Of a DNA stretch of 64,000 bases, positions 1-11,676 are shown piece after piece (position 1 is the stretch's first letter; each line of letters opens with the position of its first letter). Source of the DNA: Stenogyne calaminthoides (taxonomy: Eukaryota > Streptophyta > Magnoliopsida > Lamiales > Lamiaceae); NCBI GenBank assembly GCA_037126765.1, contig JBBCBC010000016.1, positions 868,001 through 932,000 of the forward strand, given 5' to 3'. The notes under the pieces were generated by a model that saw only the letters and a program-made list of their open reading frames with translations, had not been told where the DNA came from and made no database searches. The translations under genes were made by a program, and so were the position numbers.

Positions 1-2
1 CT

Positions 3-3000
3 TCGTCTGTTTTATCCAACAAGTCTCCGTTTGAACTTCTCTTTGGGTCAATCCCAAACTACGCGAATTTTAAACCATTTGGATGTCGTGTTTATCCTTT
101 CTTGAGGGATTATGCTGAGCACAAGTTAGCTCCCGGAAGTCGGCCTTGCATCTTTCTTGGCTACAGGAGTTTGCACAAAGGGTTTCATTGTCTTGATCCA
201 AGCTCTTCCCGGATATTTCTTTACAGGCATGCTCAATTTGATGAGCTCTGTTTTCCTTTTTCTGAAAAATCGTCTCCATCGTCTGTGTCTGCCTTGGATA
301 TATCAAGCTTTTTGGATGGTACAGTCATCTTGCCTATGCCACCAGCTGCAAACCCTCTGCCACCTTCGAACCAGCCTCGGTCCCGTATCATTTCTCCAGA
401 CGATGGGGGACCTCCAGGCCCATCATCTGGTGCCTCTAGCTGCTCCAGCCCCAGCGCCTGCCCACGACCTAGGCGCTGCACCACAACCGCATGTTGTACC
501 GCCAGCCGAGCCTCAAACTCCTGCACCTCCCGCCCCTGCCCCCATCGTGTCGCCAACCCAGCCAGCTCCGGTCCCGGGGCCCGTCCATCCTATGGTGATG
601 CGCGCCCGTGCCGGGGTCTTCAAACCATGTTACCCGGTTGATATTTCTTGCACGGCATTGCTTTCGGCCCTTGTTGCTAGCTCCGAACCTAGAGGTTTCA
701 AATCCGCTGCAAAATCTCCAGAATGGTTGTCTGCTATGCAAGAAGAAATTGATGCGCTTCGTGATAACAATACGTGGGATCTCGTGCCTCGTCCTCCGAG
801 TACTAATGTTGTTGGCTCGAAGTGGATTTTCCGCACTAAGTTTCATTCAGATGGAACTATTGAGCGTCATAAGGCTCGTCTTGTTGCCCAGGGATTCACT
901 CAAGTTCCTGGTGCTGACTTTCATCACGCGTTTAGCCCGGTTGTCAAGTCTGCTACAGTCCGGGTCATCCTCGCTCTTGCCGTCCAGCACCAATGGTCTC
1001 TGCATCAGTTGGATGTCAAGAATGCCTTCCTCAATGGGGTTCTTGACAGACCAGTCTTTGTTGGGGTTATACTGGAAAGTATGTTTTTACTTGTATAACC
1101 AAACTGAATTTCTGTCTTATTTACTGAAATAAATTATTTATGACTGATGCTTTAAATATCATTGAATGTTACATATATTTACTGCATAACTGTTCAATAA
1201 ATAGTACGTGTTACATTGTAGTTAATTTAGTGATACCAGATCACAGAAGATTAAATTAACAGTCAATTGTAACTAAAAGTACGATATTCACGACCTAGAT
1301 GGAAATGAACAATCCATCGTGAAAGGTTGAAGTGTAAGGCTCAGATTGACTTGTCTTGACCAAGAGATTACGCTAGTGTATGACTGATGTACTGAATAGG
1401 ACCTACAGGAGGATAAATTCTTCAGCACTGAACTAGGAAGAATTAGACCTCAGTGGTTCGTTATTTCTTAATCTTCGTCCCTTAAATAGGATCGTGTATG
1501 GTTAGTAATTATTGTTTTGACTTATTACGGGTAGAGAATCAACGAGATTCAATACTTTATATCTTGGGCAATATTATTGATCACATGCGATTGCTAAGAT
1601 TTAATACAAAGAATCGTGTGCAAGTACGCTTGTTCGATTTGCCCCATTGGCAGGTTCATAAGATTTATCATACCAAATCTTGCAAGTGGAACTAGTTTCC
1701 GGTATGGATAATAATGTTGAACCGTTCCTTGACCAATAACAAAAAGATATTAATTAATGGAAAGCTATTTCAGTGGCTTGAATTAATTAATGGGCTAGAT
1801 AATCTTAAACACGGAAAATAATAACCGGGAGCCATATTAACAGTAATATGGGTTAATATGGATAGTGCAATATTAATTATGTAGTTGGATTAATTAATAT
1901 TTATGAGCTTGAATAATATTGTGGCTCAATATTGATAATTCAAGATCCATTGGAAGGTCCAATCTTAATTCTCCTAAAGGCCCCTCAAGTAGCTCAAACA
2001 TAAAGTCCAATAACTGAAAAATGTGTTTAAAAATAAAATAAAATTTGTTGCCTATTTTTCCTATTTATTCGAAAATAATAAATAAGAGGGGGAGAAAGAT
2101 TTTCTTTGAATTTTGTTATGGAATGAAGATAAGTATTCTTGGAATACAAGATTGTCTCATTAAATTCAAGAAATCTCCCACTTGGTTATTTATTGTGAGA
2201 TTTTCGAAAATTTTGAATAAATAAGGGAAAGAAAGATTTTCTTGATTTTCTTGAAAAGATATTATGGAAGATATGTATTCTTGCAATACAAGTATATCTC
2301 ATAAATTCAAGAAGATCCTAATCTTGTTGTCTTTTCCTTTAAAATTTCGAAATATCCCATAACAAGAGGAGTTGAGATTTTTGTGGAATATTTTAATTAT
2401 GGAGAAAAAAATATATGAGATATATTCAAGATTTCTTGGAGATCAAGAAAAAGATTTTCCAACATTATTTTATCCCAAAATTTCGACCAACCCCCCCATC
2501 TATAAATAGGGGATGATTCTTTCATCCCCAAGTGGAATTACATGTGTTGGAAAAATTAGAAATCCATAAAGGTGGTGCAACAAATAATTTATTTTTCCTT
2601 TTGTTAATTGTTCGCGAGTTTCCTTCCACCGGATTGACGAGCAAGGACTTGGGATGGCTTTTTGGTGTGTTCGTGCCAACGGAGTCCATTGTCATTTCAA
2701 ACAGGTTAGTTCACGTAAACTCGTAGCTATTCTGCATTCGTAGGATTTATGTGAACTGTTTATATGCATGATTTGTTGTTGAATTATTATTTGAATTAAT
2801 ATAGGATTAATTCATGCTAGTAATAATTGTTAGAATTAAATTTGTATTTAAATATTCATCCCGAATAGATCCGGGCAATTAATTCCCAAACAGTCTTCAT
2901 GGCCCAACCTCCGGGATTTGTTGATCCGCGTTTTCCTGATCATGTCTGTCGTCTGAAAAAGGCGTTGTATGGTCTGAAACAAGCCCCTCTTGCTTGGTTT

Positions 3001-4078
3001 CAGCGCTTCAGTACTTATCTCTTTGGCTTGGGATTCGGCCAAAGTCGTTCTGACTCATCTTTATTTTATCTCGTTCGAGGTACCTCTATCCTTTATCTAC
3101 TCCTATATGTAGATGATATTATTGTTACAGGAAATGATGATAACATGCTCAAAGCATTTATTGCTCGCACACAGAAGGAATTTGCAATTAAGGATTTGGG
3201 GCGCCTTAACTATTTCCTTGGTCTTGAGGTCTCGTACACTCCGGATGGACTTTTTGTGGGACAAGCCAAATATGCTTCCGATATTTTGGAACGAGCGAAT
3301 TTAGTGGATGCCAAACCGATTGCAACCCCATTGGCAGCCGGGGAGGTTTTGGTAAGTGATGGTTCTTCGTTTCATGATCCTGCTTTATATTGTTCTTTGG
3401 TTGGGGCTCTTCAGTACTTGACCATTACTCGTCCGGACTTGTCATATGCTGTTAATGTTGTTAGTCAATTCCTTCACTCGCCTACGGATGTTCACTTTAA
3501 TGCTGTCAAGCGGATTCTACGATATGTAAAGGGTACCATTCATTATGGTTTATCCTTTACCAAGCATCACGAGTCGACTGTCACTGGGTACTCGGATGCT
3601 GACTGGGCGCGTTGCATAGAGACCAGACGTTCTACCTATGGTTACTCGATCTTTCTTGGCGGGAATCTCGTTTCTTGGAGTGCAAAGAAACAACCTACCG
3701 TGGCCCGCTCGAGCTGTGAGTCCGAGTATCGTGCTATGGCGAATGCAGCTGCTGAAATTATTTGGCTCACCAGTCTGCTTGGGGAGCTCCGTGTAAAAAT
3801 CCCCACTTGCCTTGAACTCCTATGTGACAACAAGAGTGCTATTTTTCTGAGTCAATCCGGTTGCTCACAAACGGGCAAAGCACATTGATCTAGACTATCA
3901 TTTTGTTCTAGAGTTGGTATCCTCTGGGAAGATTTCCACCCGTTTTGTTCCGTCTCATCTTCAACTAGCTGACATCTTCACCAAGAGTCTCTCTCGCCCT
4001 GCTTTTGAGCTTCTTTGTTCCAAGCTCCGCGTTTGCCTTCACCTCACGCAGCGCTTGCGGGGGGTATTAAGGATAATT
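3..4078 (+). mobile_element. Ty1/copia pol remnant (integrase C-term, RT, RNase H), split by a solo LTR
   Basis: This is the decayed coding part of a copia retrotransposon whose 5' end lies outside the window. From base 3 the integrase C-terminal region reads SPFELLFG...FGCRVYPFLRDY and then HKGFHCLDPSSSRI. A frameshift near 410-430 moves the frame to a Pro/Ala-rich linker and the RT start (WLSAMQEEIDALRDNNTWDL, KARLVAQGFTQ, LDVKNAFLNGVLDRPVF at 560-1058). The frame resumes exactly after the inserted LTR with MAQPPGFVDP at 2899. It continues with [12 protein letters not shown], which is the RT catalytic motif, then IKDLGRLNYFLGLEV and the RNase H part (GYSDADWA, SCESEYRAM, LLCDNKSAIFLS). A second frameshift near 3860 separates the last 70 residues (KHIDLDYHFV, LADIFTKSL). 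The frameshifts and the insertion mean it cannot encode an intact polyprotein. Family assignment is certain; lineage is not assigned. Confidence 0.95.
1059..2892 (+). mobile_element. Solo LTR (1834 bp) nested in the copia RT gene, TSD GTCTT
   Basis: The inserted segment begins TGTTGGGG and ends CCCAAACA, so it has TG...CA ends. It is flanked by perfect 5-bp direct repeats GTCTT at 1054-1058 and 2893-2897. Removing the LTR and one GTCTT restores the copia frame precisely (DRPVF joined to MAQPPG). A TATAAATA box at 2501-2508 followed by about 390 bp gives a U3/R/U5 layout and sets the + orientation. No gag, pol, PBS or polypurine tract lies inside, so it is a solo LTR left by recombination between two LTRs. 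A second copy of the same family lies at 55690-57401. Superfamily is unknown. Confidence 0.92.
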
Positions 4079-4191
4079 AAGTGATGTAATTATTGTATAT
4101 ATATTTGTATTTAATTCCCTTTGACCTTTCCTAATTGCTTGGTCAAATCCGTTGTACTGTAATCATCTTCATACAGTGAAAATTCCCTCAT
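4065..4191 (+). repeat. Probable start of the 3' LTR of the copia element
   Basis: After the last RNase H residues comes a purine tract GCGGGGGG and then TATTAAGGATAATTAAG. In the related element near 43.5 kb the same place reads GAGGGGGCG then TGTTAAGG, so the first TG appears mutated to TA here. The end of the LTR cannot be fixed because no 5' copy is in the window; CCCTCATCA near 4191 is a guess. Confidence 0.5.
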
Positions 4192-4544
4192 CACCAATTA
4201 ACGGTGATATTCTAATTATCATCACAATATTGAAGCGATTGGGCAGCACTTCTATTACATGCATGCAGTAGATACTAGATATTGCAGCAAGACTGATTAA
4301 TTCTCTGTGATCGATGCTTGCAGAAATACAGGTGAATCCACAGTATCTATATATATATATATGCATGCATGTGTTCTCTTCTTGGTAATTGAAATCCTTT
4401 TATTTAATTATATATACTACTGCCTTAGCCTGTCCCAACCCCAACATATTGTGGGTGAAACTCTCGAATGCCTTTTTATTTAAAAATAAAAAATAAAAAA
4501 TTGATGGGTTTTTATTTAAATTTATATAATCTAGACTTGATAAT

Positions 4545-4735
4545 AAAATAATTTCGTCTCATCTAAAAGTCCGAACTTATAGAGAGGTAACACTCTCTAT
4601 CACTCATGGGCTGAATGGGTTGGAAAAATGTCCATTGAGTGGACAATTTAATATGGGTGGAGTTGCTCTCAACGAGAATCGATCTCAAAATTTAGGCTGA
4701 AGCAGAAGCTCTGATACCATAAAAAAAGTTCCGGT
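4545..4735 (-). mobile_element. TRIM-type remnant (short-LTR family), minus strand
   Basis: The block TTTCGTCTCATCTAAAAGTC followed by GAACTTATAGAGAGG matches the LTR-like unit repeated at 14.3-14.9 kb. It is followed by a degraded internal stretch with GACAATTTAATATGGGTGGAG. The block ends in GCTCTGATACCAT at about 4710-4722, whose complement ATGGTATCAGAGC is the classic initiator-tRNA-Met primer binding site. I read it as a minus-strand terminal-repeat retrotransposon in miniature with only one end recognisable. Confidence 0.55.
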
Positions 4736-7700
4736 TGAAATTTTATTTTACCCAGGACCAACTTAATTTTTTTAATTTTACCAGCAAATGACCATAATAA
4801 CATTTCGTAGAAAATATAAAAATTTCTATTCATTTGTCAAACTTATTTTAATCTTTTACATATAGACGAAGCATCCGTCCCTCCCAAAGGCTATAACGAG
4901 AAAGATTGATGTATATTAATGTTGGGTAGAATTTTATGAATTTTGAAATCTATATAAAAACTCCATTTAACTTTGAATTGATTTCAAATATAACTTAAAG
5001 AAAACATGATAATTTTTTATGGGCAGATTCTGGCCTTGGCAGAAAAGACTATTTTAGATTTGGTGGGCTTGATTGAGGTCAGATTTTTGGGTGGACTTGA
5101 TTGAGGGCAAAATTTTTTTAATGATTCTGTTCTGGACAAAATCTGTCCATTTAACACCTCCCAAGAAAATACGCCCTATTAAGGAAAAAAAATATCATCA
5201 GACACAAACTTTCTGGTTTTTTTTTTGTCATTAAAAAACATAAATGAAAGACAAGTTGCATAAGTTTGTCAAGACAAGTGTATTATGCTTTTGTCGGGAA
5301 AATAAATTGTTGTTTTTGTTTGTGGAAACTATACAAGCTGCCATTAATACAGTGAATATCATTGAGAATGCATGTTTTCAAAATTAGACAAAAATTTGTA
5401 CGAGACGATCTCATACATGATATGGGGTATAATTTAGCACAAATTAAAATTCAACCTTTCTAAAATATTAAAACGCCAAGCCCAAATTATGCTTTGTCTC
5501 ATCGTGAGGACCGTTTCATGTAAATGTGCCTCTATTTTATAATTATATTCCAATATTTTTGGATTTTTTTAGTCTATATTAATTAGATTTTTTTTTAAGG
5601 GAAGAAAGGATTTTAAGAAGAAAAGATTTTGGGAAGAAATAACTTAAGGATATCTCAATAAAATTATAAATTAATTATTTCAACTCCACTCAAGTAGATA
5701 TGAATACAATAAAATAATTTATTCTCTATTCCCCTTTTTTTCGAAACACTCCCCATTTCCAATTTTATCACACCTTATTATATTCAATTTAATTTTTTAT
5801 TTTCAAAGTATACGAAACCTTAATTGATAGGTTGGGATATTTTAAAGGCCTGATAATAGGAAAAATTACTAATAGGGACAAATTTTTGATGCAAAATTAC
5901 TAAATAAGTTCAAATGACATTGTATATATAGTCAAAGTTGCAGTTGAAAGTATAAATGTATACAATCATTTTGTACCTATTAGTAAGTTGCAATCTTAAA
6001 ATGTATATCTTTCTGTAAATTATTCCTGGCTATATGCACCCCCATATTGTTAGATACACTCCCGAATTAATTAATTCGCTCACTCAATTGTTTGGACATA
6101 GTAGATACATTCTTCATGAAATAGTGAAATACCCCTTTATACGTAAATTTTTAATTTCCTAATGATCCCTAATTACCGAAAAATATATCAAATTTCGATA
6201 AAATGATTTCGTAATATCTACACATTTTCGACAATTTTTTTTCAAAATTGGGATCAATTTTCAACGAATCAGTTTCGGAAATTACAAGTTGCAGAAATTT
6301 TAATAAATACTCAGGATACTTGCTTTTTCTTTCAAATTATGGAGGACAATAGTGATGACGGAGTGCGACGGTGGTGTTCGAACGGTGATGGAGGGATTTA
6401 GTGGTGGTGAGGATGAAATTGACATAATTTCATCTCATCTAAAAGTTCGAATTTATAGAGAGGTGTAGAATTAATTCGTTTATTTAATTACTCAAACACA
6501 CTCCCTCACTCGTGTACTTAATTATGTTACTCCATCATAATGTGAAATTAATTCATTTATTTAATTTCCCACTAAAAAACACAATGTAATGGTGAGAAAA
6601 ATGATGTGGGTGTAACATTTTGGTACACTTAATTTATTTTGAATAAAAAAAGTGTATAAATCATTTTAACATTGCACTAAAGAAATAGAAAATCTCCTAT
6701 TTTGAATGGAGCTTAATTTGGTCCTTTGGAGGAGAAGCCATTTAATTAGTTGTTTCGTAATTAATTCCCAAAACTTTTAATTTAAATGTAATAATGTGGG
6801 TATAATTCCAATTATTTATGATCTTCTTTCTATTTTTTTATTAATTAGCAAGTTAATCACCCAACAATTAAAACAGAAGATAGTTTGTTTTGCTTTTCCA
6901 AATAGCTTTTATCTGTAATAGCTGAATCGCTGAAAAGTTTCCGGAATAGATACCGAGTTTAGAGGTCTTACCCTGACCTGCATATATTTTTAGGTATTAA
7001 TTTAATGTGTCATTTATATCAACTTTGTCCCCAATTCATTTTTTTAAAATTTAATTTCATTTAGAAAAGGACATTTTTAATGTAATTTATTGTAGATGTA
7101 TTTTAATGTTTGAGCACATTTAAGATGATATTATTTTGATTTTTTTGGGATCGACTGCTATAATGTTGAGTTTGCAAAGAATTTTCTATGAGTGTACATA
7201 TTTTTTTTTCGTGTGTGTAGAAATATTTATTGGTGTGCATAATTTATTTTTTACGGGTATGTATATTTTTAAATTAAAAAGAAATGGAGGGTGTGTAGGC
7301 TTTTTTTTTGGTGTTCAGAAATTTTTTGGGCTAATATTTTATTACTAAAAGAATTAATTAATAAAATGACAGATGATTAAAAAAAACTGGGGTGTGCAGA
7401 GTTTTTAAATAAAAGGATAGATTATTAAAAAATAATTAGAATGCACATAATTTTTACGAGTGTGCAGAATTATGGGGTGTATAAGATTTTAAATAAAATG
7501 ACAAATAATTAAAAAAAAGAGCGTGCATAATTTTTTACGGGTATGTAGAAGTTTTTTGACTAATATTAAAAAAATCAATTAAATAAAATTACAGATAATT
7601 TAAAAAAATTAGTAAAATTTAAAATCTGAAATATGCAAATTAAATAAAAGGACAAATATGCAAATTAAAAAAATTCAATAAAATTCAAACTTTAAAATCT

Positions 7701-8700
7701 ACAATTTTAAAAATTTAAAATACAAAATTATTAAAAATATGAGGGGTAAAAAAGTCAAATTTTAAATTTGCACACATACCCATTTTGGTTGTTAGAGCAT
7801 TTAAGGACATTTAAGTCATTCCAACCTATATTTTGAACCTAAAAGTAAGAGTTAAAAATAATGGTACTTAATTAAGAATAAAAATACTCTATAAATAACA
7901 CTTTATTGTAATTGTCCCATTTTTAATTTTATAAAGCTGTCTTTTAACAATAAAAAAACAAGTTTGATTTGAGTCGTTTTCAAAAACTCTTTTTGAATCT
8001 TTTTTTTTTTTTTAAGAAACAACAGTACAAACCAGTTTTCAAACCCTACACCCTAATGTTCAACTTTATTTAAGGCTTATTTATATTTGTTAAAAGCATG
8101 CACACTTTTCTTTATAAAAGAAGTAAAAACAATTTTAAAAAAAATAGCTTTCATAATCATGTCCAATTAATCAATAAATTCTTATACGTATGCTACTTTA
8201 TGTTTCCATTTTGTCCTTGATATCAATATTGTAATTGAGTTATGACAACCCTTTACTAGATCATTTCTTTTACCATAAATATTATCCCCTCTTTTTTTAG
8301 AATCAATAGAATATTTACTGTTTACACTAAATTTAATAAAAAAAAAATTATTAGTAGAAGTTACTTTTTATTGAAGATTAAATGATAAAATAATAATATG
8401 TAGTGTAAATAAAAGAAGATATAATTATTTTTAGTATGAAAAAAATAATAACACGTGATTATACTATAATATTAAAAAGAATCAAATTAAATTGATTGAG
8501 TTTTATTATCACTTTAAAAATATTCAATTTATTTTAGGATGCACTATTTCTACCAATGTTCAACTGAATTGGGGAGAGAGAAAGTAATAAGAGAAACAAA
8601 ATTTATATTTATGCAAAATGACAAGTAATATATTTTAAATATACACAACATTTTTTCTACACTAAACAAAGCTTGATATTGGAGAGGGGGAAGAATAGAG
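4736..8700. other. Long AT-rich intergenic stretch with degraded repeats, no gene seen
   Basis: I see no credible gene in these 4 kb. A foldback-like piece at about 5395-5525 starts with GTACGAGACGATCTCATACA and ends with TTTGTCTCATCGTGAGGACC; it belongs to the same family as 20490-20615. A fragment of the short TRIM (CATCTCATCTAAAAGTTCGA) lies at about 6420-6540. Between about 7190 and 7770 the phrases TGTGCATAATTTTTTACGGG and ATGTAGAA recur in a degenerate way, which accounts for the 70-codon open frame there. Similar Stowaway-type debris lies around 8290-8580. Confidence 0.6.
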
Positions 8701-8794
8701 TTTGGTTCATATATATACACAGTCGTCAGGATATAGGAGATCTGAGTTCGAGTTACAACCCGTGAGTCTCCTTGGCGATCGGCGGCACCAAAAC

Positions 8795-9198
8795 CCAACA
8801 GTGGTATCAGAGCCATGGTCCCAGATGAAACGATGTGGAGCAGTCCCCAGTGTTGAACGAATAAGAAGGCGAATGACAGTCTTTATGGAGTCGTTTGTGG
8901 TGAGCCTTGGAGAAAAAACGAGGGGGTCTCTATGGACTAGGCATCGTTGACCTAGATAGAGCAGGTCGTTTGAAGGGAGGTTCGGTGGTCTTTATTTGAG
9001 TGGAGGATTGTTGGGGTATTAAACAATATCTCACATCGAAATAATATGGGAGGATCATGAAGTTTATTAGGATGTACAATATCTCCATTTGTATGAGGCA
9101 TTTTGGGAGATGCCCGAAAAATAAATTCGTACGGACTTGGCCCAAAGCGAACAATATCATACCAATACAGGGATTTGAGTCCATCCAGAATTTTAACA
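8795..9198 (+). mobile_element. TRIM retrotransposon, internal region plus 3' LTR
   Basis: TGGTATCAGAGCCATGG at about 8801-8817 is a primer binding site for initiator tRNA-Met. About 190 bp of non-coding internal sequence follows, then a purine-rich tract (GAGTGGAGGAT), then an LTR at 9009-9198 (190 bp). The LTR begins TGTTGGGGTATTAAACAATA and ends TTTTAACA. The LTR phrase GGCCCAAAGCGAACAATATC is shared with the next element. No 5' LTR precedes the primer binding site; unrelated sequence abuts it at about 8795, so the left end is lost. It is non-autonomous and carries no protein. Confidence 0.8.
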
Positions 9199-9769
9199 AA
9201 TATTTCTAGCACCTATTATTATTTTATTTATAATTATTAAAGTATAGTAGTAAATAAAGCTGAGAGCACTCTACCTAAATTTCAAGAAAAAGTATAAGCA
9301 CAATTGTTTATGTATATGCATGGTTACACGCTCACACTTGGATATATATCATCAAATTGTTCAATGGTTTTAAGTAAAATAAATTATATATATATATAAT
9401 AATTGAAGTATCACACTAATGTCAAAGTCTTCCCTATAACTGAAATTTATTTAATCTTGCATCAAAATATAAAACTTATGAACTCTTTTTGTGAATTGTA
9501 AATGAATTAATAATGAAATGAAATTACGTGAACAAGTATTACTCCTTCCTTTTTATACAGTTGAGGGAATATTAAAATGGTAAAGGGTCAAATTTAGTCG
9601 GAAAATGTGGTGATTCATCAAATTAAAGTACCCCATATATCGCAGAGCTGCCCATTGATAACGACTGATTGGACATCTTGCCTTTGTTTTCTTCCTCTCC
9701 TCTTATTTCTCTTTCATATCCTATTTTACTCAACTACCCTCTGTTAAATGTTCAAAAATATCCCTCATC
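9199..9769. other. AT-rich spacer between two TRIM copies
   Basis: No open frame, structured repeat or gene signal is visible apart from a short TA microsatellite near 9390-9400. Confidence 0.5.
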
Positions 9770-10346
9770 CAAATAATATAATAGGATTATGGGGTTTATT
9801 AGGATGGACACAATCTCAATTGGTATGAGGCCTTTTGAAAGATGTCGAAAAACAAATTCATACGGACTTGATCCAAAGCGGACAATATCATACCAATGCG
9901 GTGATTTGGGTCCATCCAAGATCATATCAGTGATATCAGAGCCATGGTCCCAGATGAAAGGATGTGGAGTAGTCCCCGGTCTTAAACAAATAAGACAGGG
10001 AGCCTTGGTGAAATAAATGGGGGTCTCTATGGACTAGACGGCGTTGACCTAGATAGAGCGGTTCGTTTGAGGAGAGACTCGGTGGTTTCAAACAATATTC
10101 CACATCGGAATAATATGGGAGGATCATGAGAGGATTGTTGGGGTTCAAACAATATCCCATATCGGAATAATATGAGATGATCATGGGGTTTATTAGGATG
10201 GACACAATGAGTTTATTAGGATTGACATAATCTCAATTGGTATGAGGCCTTTTGAGAGATGCTCAAAAATAAATTCGTGCGGACTTGACCCAAAGCGGAC
10301 AATATCATACCAATGCGGGGATTTGAATCCATCTAGGGTCATGACA
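9770..10346 (+). mobile_element. TRIM retrotransposon with both LTRs, internally duplicated
   Basis: This is a second copy of the family at 8795-9198. A 5'-truncated left LTR (about 9776-9929, ending GATCATATCA) is followed at 9931 by TGATATCAGAGCCATGG, a one-base variant of the tRNA-iMet primer binding site. A roughly 200-bp internal region and a purine tract come next. The right LTR at 10136-10346 starts TGTTGGGGTTCAAACAATAT and ends GTCATGACA. Two short duplications are visible: the LTR start is partly repeated at about 10085-10130, and the phrase GTTTATTAGGAT is repeated within the right LTR, which lengthens it to 211 bp. No coding capacity. Confidence 0.8.
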
Positions 10347-11120
10347 CCCTCTACATATTTTTGTACTTTGTATTTTCTGTTTTTTTTCAAAAAATAGTTT
10401 GTTTAATCAAATAACATTATACCACTATCCAGATTACTTGGGTAGGTTTTATGTAAATATAGGGTACATAATCCACTATCCAGATTATTTATTTGGATCA
10501 TTTTAACATGTGTTGAACATTCTTGATCTACTATTCAATTGATCAAAATATAAAAATAGTAAATTAATGAAAGTATAAAAAATAATATTAAACATATTTG
10601 TTTTACTATTATGTTTTGTTTGCTTCACAGGTCTGGATAGATTAATTTGATTGAATTTAATAAGATTAAACTGAATTATTCGAATCACGATGTATGTTTG
10701 GATAATTGCAGGTATGCATATTTTTTAACATGTAATGAAAATTTAATATTTGTATTTAAATTTAAAAATTATATTAAATACATATTAAAATATTATAAAT
10801 ATCTAGGTCCCTCAATATTGGGATAAAATACATCTTTATACTTAGAACGAACATATATTCTAGCCTTCTTCCTCCGAATCAAACAATCGATTACTTAAAA
10901 TTATATCGTCTATCAAGACCTATCACATGAATCAAATCGGAGCATTTTAGAAGTAGAGACACATTTTCACGAGATGATTTCATGATGAGACAAAACTTAA
11001 ATTGGACATTAATGCTATAACACTTTGGGAAGAATAGTTGTAATTTGTGCTAAGTTATATACCCCATCGCATGCATAAAAGAGTCTCATATAATGAAATG
11101 AGTTGCAGGGCAGGCAGTTA
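10347..11120. other. AT-rich intergenic sequence, one foldback repeat
   Basis: No gene is seen. At about 10960-11100 there is a reverse-orientation member of the GAGACGGTCTCAT family (GAGATGATTTCATGATGAGAC on one side, GCATAAAAGAGTCTCATA on the other). Confidence 0.5.
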
Positions 11121-11417
11121 GAGCATTTCATCCATCCACTCTCTCTACTCCACGTCATCTCCACAATACTAATTTATACAAATTTAATTATTTAAACACA
11201 ATCTCACAATAGTTTATCAATCATTCATCAATTCATACACCTTTTGTGGACCCACATTCACCTAATTTCTCCCTATTTTTTTCAAAAAAATATTTTTTCT
11301 CTCCATCCATTACATTAAATGGATGATACTCTCTCTTCAATTAATGAACACCCACAATAATTTTAAACATTAACTTTCATTCATCGACATCCATTGTATG
11401 GATAGCTGAGGGTGCTC
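11121..11417. mobile_element. Tourist/PIF-like MITE upstream of the HD-Zip gene
   Basis: It is flanked by TTA direct repeats (11118-11120 and 11418-11420). Its terminal inverted repeats are imperfect: GAGCATTTCATCC at the left and GAGCACCCTCAGC read inward from the right. Length is 297 bp, with no coding. It ends 259 bp before the HD-Zip start codon, inside or just upstream of the promoter. Ends of the type GAGCA...TGCTC with TTA target duplication are typical of PIF/Harbinger MITEs. Confidence 0.75.
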
Positions 11418-11676
11418 TTAGTAGGCATGTTATAATCCCCATCAAGCAATCAGGCTCCTCTCCCCATACGCAGCAAGAATCTCTTTCTCTCTCTTTCTGC
11501 TGTCTGTGTGATGGGATTGACGTCTCGCTGCTACATTGTGCGACTTTCTTCCGTCACAAGCCCTAAGAACTAAAGCTCTCACACCCACTCAAGTTTTTTT
11601 TGCCTCTGCCCCAAAGTGTAACGTCCCTTTAAATTTCCCCTGTAAAAAAAATTGAGTCTTTTTTCTGCAGAAAGTT

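Noticed and set aside
3110..3140. An active retrotransposon, because the YVDD motif is intact
   Set aside because: Two frameshifts and a nested LTR interrupt the polyprotein.
7136..7348. 70-codon frame rich in Phe, Gly and Val
   Set aside because: It arises from T-rich degenerate repeats (TTTTTT, GTGTGCAGAA); composition and surroundings do not look coding.
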